From a virus, in the IMG/VR virus record IMGVR_UViG_3300036045_000002, positions 16,086 through 80,085 of that record: a stretch of 64,000 bases of DNA; one strand, 5' to 3'. The number at the start of each line of letters is the position of its first letter. The stretch's first letter is position 1. Position numbers and translations under genes: made by a program. Below are positions 7,050 through 16,223 of the stretch, in pieces. The notes under the pieces were generated by a model, which did no database searches, was not told the origin of the DNA, and saw only the letters and a program-made list of their open reading frames with translations.

Positions 7050-8603
7050 TCACTTCGCCTTACCCAGACCATTCCTTCGGCCCAGGGCACCGGTCCTCGA
7101 ACCAGGCTTGGTGTCGGCCCGCATCTTGGCGATGGCGACCGGCTGGTCCGCCTTCTCCTTCAACGCGGCGACGATGGCGTCCTCGCCGCCCGACCCCTCC
7201 ACGATGGCTTCCGCCTCCGCGATGGAGAAGTTCAGGACGTGAACCAGGAAGGTCTTCGGCCGCATGACCGCGTAGGACCCGCTGGTGACGTACTGGAGCA
7301 ACGCCTGGGCCTTCTGGAGCGAGACCTTCGCCTTGTCCGTGTCGGTCAGGTTGTTCAGGTCCGGCCAGTAGCAGATGAACCTCGGGACGTCCGGGATCAC
7401 CCCGAACCACTGGAGTCGCTTGACGAACGGCCGGATGACCCGCGGGAACACGAACCTGTCCTGCCGGCCCTTCAGCCGCCTGTTCCAGGTGATCTGGTCC
7501 ATCTGGCTGGCCAGGTACCCGGCCTCCGTGCCCATGAATACCCGCAACGGCACCTTAATGGCCGCGCAGATGAGTTGGAGCAAGGACAGGACGTGGGCCG
7601 TCGGGTCGGCGACCTGGGGGGCCAGGCTCTTGGCCGTCATTCCGACCAGCCGCATGTACCTCTGAAGGCCGAGGGAGTACGCCTCGATCTCCGCCTTGAG
7701 CGAGTCGGTGTTCAACTCCCCCGTGGCCGCGATCTCCGGGAACGCCTCGAAGCTGATGCCCGGGAACGCCCCCTTGTAGAACATTTCCGGGGCCGAGTAG
7801 CTGACCTTCCGGATGCCCAGGATGTCGTTCAACACCGGCCGCAACCGGGGGGTGCCGAACACGTCGCTGGACTTGCAGTTGTCGGCCAGGTGCAGGACCC
7901 GCGTCCAGTGGACCTTCAACTCGTCGGCCTCGGACTTACTGTCCAGGACGAAGTCAGTCCCGTCGTCCGGCCCGGCCACCCGGAACGTGTACTCGGACGG
8001 CTGCCCGTACCTCCGGCTCCTCTGGTTGGTGTTGACCCTCGTGACGGTGAACTGGTCCTCCGAGAACGGCCGCATGTACAGGAACTCTCGCGGCTTCTCC
8101 GGCTGCTTGCCGTCCCAGATGCCCTCCTCGCTCAACCCCTCGATTGACTGGTTGAGCGGCTTGCCGTCGTCGTGGACCATCAGCATGGCCCCGCACCGGC
8201 CGATCCCGGCGGCCTCGTCGAACCGGTGCAGGTAGTGGAACGGGTCGTGGTTGAACACGAACTCGTCCCACACCCGCTCGAACCTGGTCCGCTTCGGCTC
8301 CTCCGTTTCGTAAACTTCTGGTTGGATCGACCACGACTCCTCCGGGTAGACCTGGACGACCCGCGTGGCCACCCCGATCCGTTCGTACATGTGCCGGTAC
8401 AACTCGATGGTCGGCTCGGTCTCGGGGTACCCGCACTCCTTCTCGATGTTCCGCTTCGCCTGGTCGAGTTGGCCGCCGAGCAGCGCCGACGACCTGGACA
8501 GGAGCAGGTTGCAGATGTAATCCGCCCGCCCCTCCTGGTTGGCGATCAACTCCAGCCGGCCGCGGGCCTGGTTGGCGGTCATCCTGGGGGCCCGGCCACT
8601 CAT
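7050..8603 (-). CDS. Portal protein, DUF1073 / HI1409-like
   Basis: This 517-residue protein is the probable dodecameric portal at the unique capsid vertex. It has the expected size and lies upstream of the protease, decoration and capsid genes. Its N-terminal ELYRHMYERIGVATRVVQVYPEESW resembles the start of DUF1073-type portals, where a helix precedes a Trp-containing strand. A central GTEAGYLASQMDQITWNRRLKGRQ is like the portal wing/stem motif, and the C-terminal domain is helical. The start is the ATG at 8603, overlapping the stop of the upstream gene as ATGA; a longer frame to 8816 is rejected. Sequence relatives of this family include Acb1-type proteins, but nothing specific points to anti-CBASS activity here. 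Confidence 0.8.
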   Translation of the reverse strand: MSGRAPRMTANQARGRLELIANQEGRADYICNLLLSRSSALLGGQLDQAKRNIEKECGYPETEPTIELYRHMYERIGVATRVVQVYPEESWSIQPEVYETEEPKRTRFERVWDEFVFNHDPFHYLHRFDEAAGIGRCGAMLMVHDDGKPLNQSIEGLSEEGIWDGKQPEKPREFLYMRPFSEDQFTVTRVNTNQRSRRYGQPSEYTFRVAGPDDGTDFVLDSKSEADELKVHWTRVLHLADNCKSSDVFGTPRLRPVLNDILGIRKVSYSAPEMFYKGAFPGISFEAFPEIAATGELNTDSLKAEIEAYSLGLQRYMRLVGMTAKSLAPQVADPTAHVLSLLQLICAAIKVPLRVFMGTEAGYLASQMDQITWNRRLKGRQDRFVFPRVIRPFVKRLQWFGVIPDVPRFICYWPDLNNLTDTDKAKVSLQKAQALLQYVTSGSYAVMRPKTFLVHVLNFSIAEAEAIVEGSGGEDAIVAALKEKADQPVAIAKMRADTKPGSRTGALGRRNGLGKAK

Positions 8604-8911
8604 CGCCTCACCGCCTTCAGTTCGATAGTCTGGTCGTCGTCCCAGCCGTTGCAGGAGAAGACGACCCTCAGGAAGTAAAAGGCGTTCTCGACCAGTGTTG
8701 CCGTTACGGTCCGGTCGATGGTCTGCTTGTAGTTCCCGGCCGACCCGGTGATGTAGGGGACGGTCCCGGAGGTGACCACCGTCCCCCCGTCCTGTGCCGT
8801 CAGCGTGAAGTTGCACGTCCCGTTGTTCAACGGTGCGCCTTCCTCGTCCTTGGCCTTCAAGTACCGGATTCTATGGTCACAGTTGATGTAAATCAACCCT
8901 TTCGCGGGCAT
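8600..8911 (-). CDS. Small beta-rich virion-type protein
   Basis: This 103-residue protein has alternating beta-strand sequence (GTCNFTLTAQDGGTVVTSGTV) with the look of an Ig-like or baseplate/adaptor domain. It is encoded between the giant appendage protein and the portal and overlaps the portal start by four bases. GAGGTG precedes the ATG. Function is unknown, but position supports a structural role. Confidence 0.6.
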   Translation of the reverse strand: MPAKGLIYINCDHRIRYLKAKDEEGAPLNNGTCNFTLTAQDGGTVVTSGTVPYITGSAGNYKQTIDRTVTATLVENAFYFLRVVFSCNGWDDDQTIELKAVRR

Positions 8912-8920
8912 GCCAACACC

Positions 8921-11900
8921 TCACACCAGCGAGGAGGTTCCCGGGACGATGGAGAGCGACGCCTGGACGGCCGGGACGAAGGAGAACGACACCGAGACCG
9001 GCCCGCCGCTGTACCCGAACCCGCCTGACGCGGCCACGTTGACCGACAACACCGTCACGACCCCGACTCCGGGGACCGCCATGGCACCTCCAGTCGTCCA
9101 GGTCGGAGCGGAGGCCGAGACGCCGACGCCTGCCGACCCGGGGACCGCCACGTAGGTGACGTTCGCGGCCGGGTTTACCCCCGCCGCGACGACGAGGCAC
9201 GTTCCCGGCGTGACGGTAACACCCCCCTGGACGGTGGCCGGGTTCGCCCCCGAAACGGTCACGACGGCGACGGAGGGGGTGCCTACCGCCGCACCGACAC
9301 CTGCCGTCGGGTTGACCCCCGAAACCGTTACCAGACCGGTTCCTGGCGTGGAAAATACCGGCCCCTGGACGGTAGCAGGATTAACCCCCAGCACGGACAC
9401 GCTACCGAGGCCTGGGACGGCCGTAACCGGCCCCTGCAAGGTAACCGGATTAACCCCGGTGACCGTGACCAGTCCGACGGACGGTGCGCCGACGACCCCG
9501 CCTTGAATCGTGGCCGGGTTCACCCCGGAGACTGTGACCAAGGCTACGCCCGACGCGGTCGTGAAAGTCCCCGCCGTCGCCGGGTTGACGCCCGAAACCG
9601 CCACCACCGCCGTCCCAGGCGTCGAATACCCGGTCACGGAGGCCAACGGGTCGATCCCGGACACCACCACGGTGGCCAACCCGGGGGTGGAGACAACACC
9701 CCCTTGGATCGTGACCGGGTTGACGCCGGCAACCTGGACCAGGCCGGTGCCTGGAGTCACCGTGATACCGCCTTGCAGCGTCGCGGGGTTGACTCCGGTC
9801 ACGCTGACTAAGCCGACCGACGGGACGGAAGTAATCCCTCCTTGGATGGTAACCGGATCGACTCCGGTTATGGCGACCGACCCTATCCCCGCGACCGCCA
9901 CCGTCCCAGACCCGGACGACGGGTTCACCCCGGTGACCGTGACCAGTCCGACGGACGGTGCGCCGACGACCCCGCCTTGAATCGTGGCCGGGTTCACCCC
10001 GGAGACCGAGACGGTCGCGACCGTCGGCGTCCCGGTCTGGCTCGGAGGCGGGACGTCGTTTGTGGCCGAGAACCCGCTGAAGTCCAGGACCGGGACCAGG
10101 ACGTCGATCGGAGCGCCGGACAGCTCCGTCACGTGGAGCGTCGCGTCCCCGCCGGAGTAGTCGAGCGTCAGGACGTCGCCGAACGCAACCGGTCCACCGC
10201 TGACCGAAAACTCCCAGATGTTCGTCCCGCTGCCGGACGAGTAGCTGATGCTGACCCCGGCCCCGGACGAGTTCAGCGAAAACCCGGACCCGGACCCCTC
10301 GACCCCGGACGTAGACCCGCCGGGCAGGTTCCACTGGACGGTCAGCGTGTCGCCGGCCGCGTTCACCGTCGCACTCGCCACGTCGGCCCTGGTCAGATTG
10401 CTGGGATTGTCCATCCCAACGTTCTGCGAGCCCATCGTGGTGCCCCAGACGTTCCTGACGGAACCTGGGGTGTACTGCAAATTGACCGTCTCGCCCGACA
10501 GGACCCACTTGGACGAGTCGTACCAGTCGAACGCGACCGACAGCAGGCCTGACCTGACCACAGAGTCGGGCGAGAAACTCCCGTGGTCGGTGACAATCGT
10601 CCAGGCGGACGTCGTGGACAGCCCGGTCGTCGCAATCTCGGTCGTCGGCGTCATCAGGATGCCGGTCGCCGACACGTCCACCACGCCGCTCGAAACGTCG
10701 ATCCCGGGGGCACCCTGGGTGCTATTGTTGGTGACGGTAAAGTTGGAGATCGCGGCCACGTCGTACCCGGACGCGACCGACTCGACGGTCCCGGGGGTGT
10801 AACTGGCCCGGTAAACGTCCGCCGAGTAGACCTTCGGCGTCCCGGTGGACGGCCGGGACAGGTTGTACACCAGCGTACTCGTCCCGCTGCCGGACGAGTA
10901 CGACAAGGACGCCGCACTCGCCCCGATCTGGCTGGACAGTTGGCCGAACCCGCTCGTCCCGGTCACCGCCTCGTCGAAGGTGAACGAGACCTGCGTCCCG
11001 GCCGAGTTGATCGTGACCGAGGTCAGTGTCGGGGATTTGACCCGGGCCGGGTCAACGCCGGACACTGTGACCGACCCGACCCCGGCCGTCGCGGTGACAC
11101 CTCCCTGGACTGTAACCGGATTAACCCCGGTGACCGTGACCAGACCGACGGACGGGGTAGCGGTGACCCCGCCTTGAATCGTGGCCGGGTTGACGCCCGT
11201 AACGCCGACGGAGGCAACGGAAGGAGTCGCGGTCTGAGGACTGCCTCCGGTCGTGGCCCCGAACAACCACGTCTTTCTCGACCACCTCCTAATGAGGTCC
11301 GGGTGCCCGCGGAAGAAGCTGTCATTCAGGAACGAGATTTCGTCAAACTGCAAAGCCCGGTCGAAGACCCTGATGCCGCCGACGGTGATCGACCAGTATT
11401 GGTTCTGGCCGGGGTAGTCGTTGTAGGCGACCCGGCCGATAACCCCCGACGTGTCCCACACCTGAGGTGCGGCGATCAGCCCGTCAACGAACCTCCCGCC
11501 TAGACAGAGACTGGTGGCACTTCCGTTCCACGAGACCGAGACGGTCGTCCACTTCCCCGTGGTCAGGCCGTAGGGAACCGGGCTCCCGCTCGCGCCTCCG
11601 ACCCGGGTGTCGGTCGAATTATTGTACCAGCCCACATACCAGTACGCGACGGTACTGGTACTGACCGAGATGTCGAACAGTTGCAGCGGCGAACTGTTCC
11701 GGAATCCAAAAATCTGACCACCGTTGACCGCGCTCGTCGCGTCCTCGTCCGGCCGGAACTCGACGACCACCGTCCCGGCCGCCGTCGGCATCGAAAAACC
11801 GGACAGGTCGGCCCGCTGACTACTCCCGCGGTCGTAGACCGCCGCCGCCAGCCCGCCGGGCGTGGCGGTCAGCGTCGGCCCGTTCGCCCGGGAAAGCTGC

Positions 11901-12037
11901 TTCCCTTTCCGGCCGACCAGGTCGAAGATGGTGACTCCGGTGCCCTGTCCTTGCACCGGGCACCAAGCGGCCACCAGTCCACGGTTCAACGGATGGTCGG
12001 TCAGCGGATTCGCGAGGTCGATCTGCTGACCGATCAC
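8921..12037 (-). CDS. Large LamG / Ig-like repeat appendage (fibre) protein
   Basis: This 1038-residue protein is likely a surface appendage or receptor-binding fibre. Residues about 20-250 look like a LamG/concanavalin A-type jelly roll (AAWCPVQGQGTGVTIFDLVGR, later GGIRVFDRALQFDEISFLND). Then come three copies of a roughly 22-residue repeat based on VSGVNPATIQGGVTATPSVG, two Ig-like domains of the SwmB/Big type (residues about 340-690), and about 13 more copies of the short repeat to near the C-terminus. The repeat may form a beta-solenoid or a stalk of collagen-like regularity. The start is a GTG with AAGGAG eight bases upstream. Internal DNA repeats include an exact 80-bp duplication. Confidence 0.75.
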   Translation of the reverse strand: MIGQQIDLANPLTDHPLNRGLVAAWCPVQGQGTGVTIFDLVGRKGKQLSRANGPTLTATPGGLAAAVYDRGSSQRADLSGFSMPTAAGTVVVEFRPDEDATSAVNGGQIFGFRNSSPLQLFDISVSTSTVAYWYVGWYNNSTDTRVGGASGSPVPYGLTTGKWTTVSVSWNGSATSLCLGGRFVDGLIAAPQVWDTSGVIGRVAYNDYPGQNQYWSITVGGIRVFDRALQFDEISFLNDSFFRGHPDLIRRWSRKTWLFGATTGGSPQTATPSVASVGVTGVNPATIQGGVTATPSVGLVTVTGVNPVTVQGGVTATAGVGSVTVSGVDPARVKSPTLTSVTINSAGTQVSFTFDEAVTGTSGFGQLSSQIGASAASLSYSSGSGTSTLVYNLSRPSTGTPKVYSADVYRASYTPGTVESVASGYDVAAISNFTVTNNSTQGAPGIDVSSGVVDVSATGILMTPTTEIATTGLSTTSAWTIVTDHGSFSPDSVVRSGLLSVAFDWYDSSKWVLSGETVNLQYTPGSVRNVWGTTMGSQNVGMDNPSNLTRADVASATVNAAGDTLTVQWNLPGGSTSGVEGSGSGFSLNSSGAGVSISYSSGSGTNIWEFSVSGGPVAFGDVLTLDYSGGDATLHVTELSGAPIDVLVPVLDFSGFSATNDVPPPSQTGTPTVATVSVSGVNPATIQGGVVGAPSVGLVTVTGVNPSSGSGTVAVAGIGSVAITGVDPVTIQGGITSVPSVGLVSVTGVNPATLQGGITVTPGTGLVQVAGVNPVTIQGGVVSTPGLATVVVSGIDPLASVTGYSTPGTAVVAVSGVNPATAGTFTTASGVALVTVSGVNPATIQGGVVGAPSVGLVTVTGVNPVTLQGPVTAVPGLGSVSVLGVNPATVQGPVFSTPGTGLVTVSGVNPTAGVGAAVGTPSVAVVTVSGANPATVQGGVTVTPGTCLVVAAGVNPAANVTYVAVPGSAGVGVSASAPTWTTGGAMAVPGVGVVTVLSVNVAASGGFGYSGGPVSVSFSFVPAVQASLSIVPGTSSLV
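9453..9532. repeat. 80-bp direct repeat, copy 1, inside appendage gene
   Basis: This stretch is identical base for base to 9927-10006 in the same gene. It encodes almost four GVNP repeat half-units. Synonymous sites are also identical, so the duplication is recent or maintained by recombination. Confidence 0.9.
9927..10006. repeat. 80-bp direct repeat, copy 2, inside appendage gene
   Basis: Identical to 9453-9532, 474 bp apart and in the same reading frame, so unequal recombination between them would delete or add whole repeat units (158 residues) without breaking the frame. Confidence 0.9.
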
Positions 12038-12049
12038 GGCGACTCCTTC

Positions 12050-12550
12050 TCACGCACTGGTCGCGTAGACCGGTTGGTCGGCGTAGGTGTGGTTGCCGCC
12101 GGTCGCGTTCAGGTTGACGCCGGTGTTGTGGGCGACGAAGATCGCGACCTTTTTCGGGACGACCCCGCCGAACACCTGGGCCAGGCTGAAGAAGAACGGG
12201 TAGACGCGGTTGCTGGTCGTGGCGTCCACCCGCATCACGGCGGCCAACTTGGCGAACCCGTCCCGGACGCCTTCACTCGTGACCGTCTCGGCCGAGGCCG
12301 TCCCGTCGAACACGTCCGGCCAGGTCGAGCCGTCGTAACTAGCGACGGCATAAATCCGGATTTCCGTAGCAGCCGTCGGGGACGTGCCGACCGTCACGTT
12401 ACCCTGGATCTCCCGATCCAGGCTCTTGTCCGTCGTGTTGTCCACGATGAACCACTCGTACCCGGCCGTCCAGGTGGACGAAGACCCGAGGGACGTGATT
12501 CCCCCAGAGCCGGTTACCGCCGTCCCGTATTCCGTCTTGATACTGGCCAC
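12050..12550 (-). CDS. Virion-type protein of unknown function
   Basis: This 166-residue protein is rich in Thr, Ser, Gly and beta-strand sequence (GYEWFIVDNTTDKSLDREIQG, EIRIYAVASYDGSTW). It begins at a GTG at 12550 preceded by GAGGTGG. It sits just upstream of the appendage gene, where tail or fibre-attachment proteins are expected. No known family is recognised. Confidence 0.6.
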   Translation of the reverse strand: MASIKTEYGTAVTGSGGITSLGSSSTWTAGYEWFIVDNTTDKSLDREIQGNVTVGTSPTAATEIRIYAVASYDGSTWPDVFDGTASAETVTSEGVRDGFAKLAAVMRVDATTSNRVYPFFFSLAQVFGGVVPKKVAIFVAHNTGVNLNATGGNHTYADQPVYATSA

Positions 12551-12568
12551 TGGCCACCTCGGTCAAGG

Positions 12569-13129
12569 TCAGGCGGCCTTGGCGGCCCGGAAGTCCTCGA
12601 CGGTCACCGTCCACCCGAGTTCGTCCAGCCTTGACGCCGGCCTGGTGCAGAACGCGGCGAAGGCGTCGGCGTCGGCCCTGGTAAACACCCCGCCGGCGAC
12701 GAGGGCGTTCACCATCCCGGCCGTCGCCGGGTCCGACGGGTCTACGGCCCGATCGGACGCACCCTGGATGAGTAGGACGACGCCCCAGCACACCGACGCC
12801 ACCTGCGGGTCGGCATGACCCTGCCCGTCGATGAGCGCCTTCAGCAGCCCGCGGGCCATCAGGAAGTTGGTGAACACCGGCAGGCCCACCGCCACCGTCC
12901 TGGTCCGTCTGGCCGGGTCGCGGAGTACGCCCAGGCACCCGGCGGCCCCGTCCGAGGTCAGCGTCCCGAACCTGGACTTGATCCGGTCCCAGCGGGCGTG
13001 ACCGGCCTCGTCGTCCTCGGCCGGCTCGTCCTCGGACTGGAACACGTCCGACCAGAACGGCAGCAGGGCGGCCGACAGCGGCCCGGACTCGACCTCGGCC
13101 TTGAGTTCGGCCGGCGTTGGGGTCTTCAC
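12569..13129 (-). CDS. Helical protein of unknown function
   Basis: This 186-residue protein is mostly helical and acidic at its N-terminus (DVFQSEDEPAEDDEAGHARW). It starts at a GTG at 13129 with TGAGGTGA upstream. It is encoded among virion-type genes and could be an adaptor or connector, but no motif supports a specific call. Confidence 0.55.
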   Translation of the reverse strand: MKTPTPAELKAEVESGPLSAALLPFWSDVFQSEDEPAEDDEAGHARWDRIKSRFGTLTSDGAAGCLGVLRDPARRTRTVAVGLPVFTNFLMARGLLKALIDGQGHADPQVASVCWGVVLLIQGASDRAVDPSDPATAGMVNALVAGGVFTRADADAFAAFCTRPASRLDELGWTVTVEDFRAAKAA

Positions 13130-13137
13130 CAGTCACC

Positions 13138-13725
13138 TCACGGCAGGTTGCGGGCGGCGTCCACGTCGGCCGCGGTCACGGCCCCCTCGAACCCGAGGTT
13201 GTCCGGGTTGAGTGCCGACCCGCGGGCCTGGGCGATGGTGTTCCCGGTGTCCACCGTCGGCAGGATCCCGCCTGTGGCGACCACGACCACGGCGAACAAC
13301 TTCTCGGCCCGTGTCGCCTTCCGCCGCGACACGTTCAGGATGTGGACCCGTTGCTTCCCGCTGGCCGTCCCGACGCCGCCGTTAAAAATGTTGAAGATCC
13401 CGTCCCGCAGGTTCAGTTTGCCGACCGGGGCCGTGTCGCCCATGAACATCTGCGTCCAGGAATTCTGCTCCGGGACCGTCTGGGCCTTGAAGGTGGCCCA
13501 GTCCCAGACCGACTGGGTGACGCCGTCCGTGCCGAGCCCGGTCTGATGGTACACCTCCGACCTGGTCACCGACGACCGCCAGACCCAGTAGTCCGGGACG
13601 GCGGTCAGGTTGAACGCCGCGGCGATGAACAGGTTCGAGTCGGCCGTCTGCGGGAGGGCGTTCAGGACCGCGTCCGCGACGACGGCCGCCTTAAGCTGGG
13701 TCAGTTGCGTTCCGGTCAACGGCAT
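13138..13725 (-). CDS. Virion-type protein of unknown function
   Basis: This 195-residue protein starts at the ATG at 13725 (MPLTGTQLTQLKAAVVADA), with AGGAGG six bases upstream; the reading to 13755 is rejected. It has Trp-rich central sequence (AVPDYWVWRSSVTRSEVYHQ) and a beta-rich second half. Similar N-terminal helices (TQLxxLKAAI) occur in short phage proteins of unknown role found near head genes, but this is from memory only. It overlaps the end of the HNH gene by 35 bases. Confidence 0.6.
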   Translation of the reverse strand: MPLTGTQLTQLKAAVVADAVLNALPQTADSNLFIAAAFNLTAVPDYWVWRSSVTRSEVYHQTGLGTDGVTQSVWDWATFKAQTVPEQNSWTQMFMGDTAPVGKLNLRDGIFNIFNGGVGTASGKQRVHILNVSRRKATRAEKLFAVVVVATGGILPTVDTGNTIAQARGSALNPDNLGFEGAVTAADVDAARNLP

Positions 13726-14122
13726 CGGAGTCCTCCTGAGGCGGGTGCGGGTCAACGGCCTTGGTCATCTGGGCCTTGGCCAGGAAGTTCCTGGCGTCGA
13801 TCCTCACGCCGGCGTTGCTCTTGCACCAGTCCCACAGGTGGCCGAACGTGAAGTGACACCTGTTACTGGTCTCGTCACACAGGACGATCAGGTTGTCCGG
13901 GTCCAGCTCCAACCCGGGGGCCAGATGGTACGGCTCGACGTGGTGGACTTCCAGGCCCTTGACCGACCCGCAGGCCGAGCACAGCGGGTGTCTCTTGATC
14001 GCCTCGGCCCGGACCTTCGCCCACTTCGGGCTCCTGGGCCGGCCGCCGAAAACCCGGAAGACGTACCCGTCCTGGATCACGGTCGTGAACAGTTGCGAGG
14101 CGTCCGGGCTCACGACGGTCAC
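13691..14122 (-). CDS. HNH endonuclease
   Basis: This 143-residue protein carries an HNH nuclease core. LCSACG (C48, C51) and a CDE...CHFTFGH segment (around residues 82-95) look like the zinc-binding pairs, and LEVHHVEPYHL (58-68) with DPDNLIVLC (74-82) are the metal-binding HH and N. HNH proteins next to terminase/portal genes often assist genome packaging in cos-type phages, but here the terminase is 6 kb away on a separate unit. The start is a GTG overlapping the previous stop as GTGA, with AAGGAG upstream. Confidence 0.85.
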   Translation of the reverse strand: MTVVSPDASQLFTTVIQDGYVFRVFGGRPRSPKWAKVRAEAIKRHPLCSACGSVKGLEVHHVEPYHLAPGLELDPDNLIVLCDETSNRCHFTFGHLWDWCKSNAGVRIDARNFLAKAQMTKAVDPHPPQEDSDAVDRNATDPA

Positions 14123-14577
14123 TCCTTCCTGGCCTTCACCCCCACGACGACCGGCTTGACCTCGGCCTTCTGGTCCGGCCCGGCCTTGGCGGCCTGCCTC
14201 GCCGCCCGGACGGCCTGGACCTTGGCCAGGAGTCCCGCGTCCTCGACCCCCATCGCCTGCAGGTCCTTCTCCTTCATCCCGGCCAGCCGATGGACGAGGG
14301 CCTCCTGCCGGAGGAGGTTTTCCCGGTGCCCCTGGAGGACCTGCGCCCGGGCCTTCGCCTCCAGGCGTTCCCGGTCGAGGGCCTCCAGTTCGGCCTCGAC
14401 CTCCTCCAGCGTCATCCTGGCGACGTCCTGGCCTTCCTTCTTCACCTGCTCGGCCGTCATCCGCCGGCAGTTCCGGACGATGTCGTCCTGGGCCGTCTTT
14501 CGGGGCCGGCGGGAGGCGACCTCGGTCTTCGCCCCTTCCTTCTTCCCGGACTCGTGGGCGGGTGTTTTCTCGGGCAT
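14119..14577 (-). CDS. Coiled-coil protein of unknown function
   Basis: This 152-residue protein has a basic N-terminus (KKEGAKTEVASRRPRK) and a long coiled coil at about residues 40-100 (MTLEEVEAELEALDRERLEAK). It is encoded immediately before the HNH gene, overlapping it by four bases, so the two are probably translationally coupled. No ribosome site stronger than GGGG is seen. Function is unknown. Confidence 0.55.
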   Translation of the reverse strand: MPEKTPAHESGKKEGAKTEVASRRPRKTAQDDIVRNCRRMTAEQVKKEGQDVARMTLEEVEAELEALDRERLEAKARAQVLQGHRENLLRQEALVHRLAGMKEKDLQAMGVEDAGLLAKVQAVRAARQAAKAGPDQKAEVKPVVVGVKARKE

Positions 14578-14624
14578 GACGTTTTACCCCGGTTGGACGC
14601 GATTGTAGAGCGAAATTCCGCCGG

Positions 14625-15080
14625 TCAGACGGCGAACTGCAGGTTGCCCCCGTTGGCCCCGGCGTTGGCCATGTCCACGCTGAAGTCGCCGCCGTTGGTC
14701 GTGACGTCCGTGAAGTCCAGGTAGACGATGGGGATCGACCCGGCGTCGTTCGTGATCTCCCGGATGAGGACGATCGCGCCGATGGTCGCGTTCGTGGCCC
14801 CGCCGAGGGCCGTCCAGGTGGCCGGGTCGGTGAAGGTGACGATGACCTTGTTGTTCGTGTTGTCCACGGCCAGGGCCACCGACGCCGACTTCCGGCCCGA
14901 CCCGTTGAACCCGCCGGTGTAGTTGGTGGCGGTGATCTCGGTCAGGTCGTCCACTCCGTCGTGGTCGGGGTTGTAGGTGTAGGAGGAGGCCGCCAGGAAC
15001 CACTTCAGGGCCGTCGTGTCCAGGTCGATGGTTCCGTCCAGGACTTTCATGATCCCGTACTGGTACGCCCCGCTGGCCAT
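14625..15080 (-). CDS. Virion-type beta-rich protein
   Basis: This 151-residue protein begins MASGAYQYGIMKVLDGTIDLDT. Its strand-rich sequence, with LKWFLAASSYTYNPDHDGVDDL and TATNYTGGF, resembles small phage tail-tip or fibre proteins that begin by describing a value over a region. GGAGGG precedes the ATG at 15080. It lies in the structural operon; the role is inferred from that. Confidence 0.6.
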   Translation of the reverse strand: MASGAYQYGIMKVLDGTIDLDTTALKWFLAASSYTYNPDHDGVDDLTEITATNYTGGFNGSGRKSASVALAVDNTNNKVIVTFTDPATWTALGGATNATIGAIVLIREITNDAGSIPIVYLDFTDVTTNGGDFSVDMANAGANGGNLQFAV

Positions 15081-15108
15081 GTGTCAGGCCCTCCAGTCTA
15101 CACGTTGG

Positions 15109-15648
15109 TTATTTGGTCGGCTTACCTTCGTCCGCCGCCTGGGCCACCGGGACCGGGTCGGACGGCCGGTTGACCACGACGACCGGGACCGGTTGGCTGT
15201 CCCCGAGCGTCCGGATGGTCCCCTCGCCGGGCGTGGTCTGCGACCCGGCGGCCGGCATGGCGGTCAGGACCTGCTGGACGGCCTCGGCCACCTTGGGGAC
15301 GGCGTGCTGGAGTTCGACCAGGACGGCCTCGGTCTTCTCCTGGGCCCGCTCGGCCCGGGCCTTCTGGGCGTCGGTCACGGCCCCCTCGGCCTGGACGACG
15401 CGGAGGAGGACTTCCAACTTGTCGTTCTGGGCCTGGGCCGTCCGGTTGAGGGCCTTCGTCTCGGCCGCGGCCTTGAGGAGGGCCGCGGTGGCCGCGTCCT
15501 GCCTCCTGGTCGCCCGGTAGACGATCCAGCAGACCAGGGCCATGAGGGTCAGCTTCAGGCAGGAGACGACCATCAGGCCGTACAGGACCCGGTGCGTCCA
15601 TCCCTGGTTGGCGAGGATCCGCGGGACGAGGGTGTAGGGGTCGTCCAT
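15109..15648 (-). CDS. Membrane-anchored coiled-coil protein, spanin- or holin-like candidate
   Basis: This 179-residue protein has one transmembrane helix near residues 22-44 (VLYGLMVVSCLKLTLMALVCWIV), then a long Ala/Glu/Gln coiled coil, and a Pro/Val-rich tail. It follows a second membrane/coiled-coil gene with an ATGA overlap, so the two are co-translated. A pair of this type resembles an inner-membrane spanin and partner, or a holin and accessory, but no lipobox or holin motif is visible. Confidence 0.55.
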   Translation of the reverse strand: MDDPYTLVPRILANQGWTHRVLYGLMVVSCLKLTLMALVCWIVYRATRRQDAATAALLKAAAETKALNRTAQAQNDKLEVLLRVVQAEGAVTDAQKARAERAQEKTEAVLVELQHAVPKVAEAVQQVLTAMPAAGSQTTPGEGTIRTLGDSQPVPVVVVNRPSDPVPVAQAADEGKPTK

Positions 15649-16223
15649 CAGTCGGCCTCCCGCGCAGGCGAGGGGGGTTGGGGGTCCGGAGGCAGGGCCA
15701 GATGGTGGTCGGTGTCCAGGCCCAGGTCGTCGGCGAACGGGACGACGACGACCTTCTTCTGGGACAGGACCGACTCCAGGTACTTTATGTGGTTGATGGC
15801 CCGCTGGAGCCTGGCGGCCAGGGCGGTCGTCCGGGCCTCCTGGAGCCGGCCCCGGTAGGTCGCGTCGGCCGCCTGGTCACGGACGGCGTGGACCTCCTTC
15901 CGGTCCTCCTCCCGGATCTTGGCCCACTCGGCCCGCTCCCGCTCCCGCTCCTTCTCGACCCGGTCCAGGCTCTCCTTGATGGCGGCGTAGGCCGAGGCCT
16001 CCTTCCTCTCCTCCGCGGCCAGCTTGGCCGCCTCCCGCCTCTCCTCGGCCTTCAGCCGGACGTCCCGGTCCTCGACCGTCTCGGCCCGCTTCTTCTCGCG
16101 GTAGGCCCACCACTTGTTGTACAGCCAGGTGGCGGCCACCCCGACCCCGGTGAACAGGGTCGCGATGGCCCCGCCGACCCCGACGGTTTCGAGCGTGTCG
16201 GCCGCGAAGATTGGAAGGAACAC
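15648..16223 (-). CDS. Membrane-anchored coiled-coil protein, lysis candidate
   Basis: This 191-residue protein has an N-terminal hydrophobic segment at about residues 12-36 (ETVGVGGAIATLFTGVGVAA), then a very long charged coiled coil (about residues 40-155) and a Pro-rich tail. A GTG start at 16223 follows GGAGG. Topology N-in with a long soluble coil fits an i-spanin-like protein or a membrane organiser. It is coupled by overlap to another membrane/coiled-coil protein downstream. Confidence 0.55.
   Translation of the reverse strand: MFLPIFAADTLETVGVGGAIATLFTGVGVAATWLYNKWWAYREKKRAETVEDRDVRLKAEERREAAKLAAEERKEASAYAAIKESLDRVEKERERERAEWAKIREEDRKEVHAVRDQAADATYRGRLQEARTTALAARLQRAINHIKYLESVLSQKKVVVVPFADDLGLDTDHHLALPPDPQPPSPAREAD

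Noticed and set aside
7050-8603. Portal gene considered as anti-CBASS Acb1
   Set aside because: Length, position and stem/wing-like motifs fit a portal; no HxT-type phosphoesterase motifs were seen.
13691-14122. HNH gene considered as a homing endonuclease or mobile element
   Set aside because: It is tightly coupled by overlap in the operon, with no intron, split gene or disrupted neighbour.
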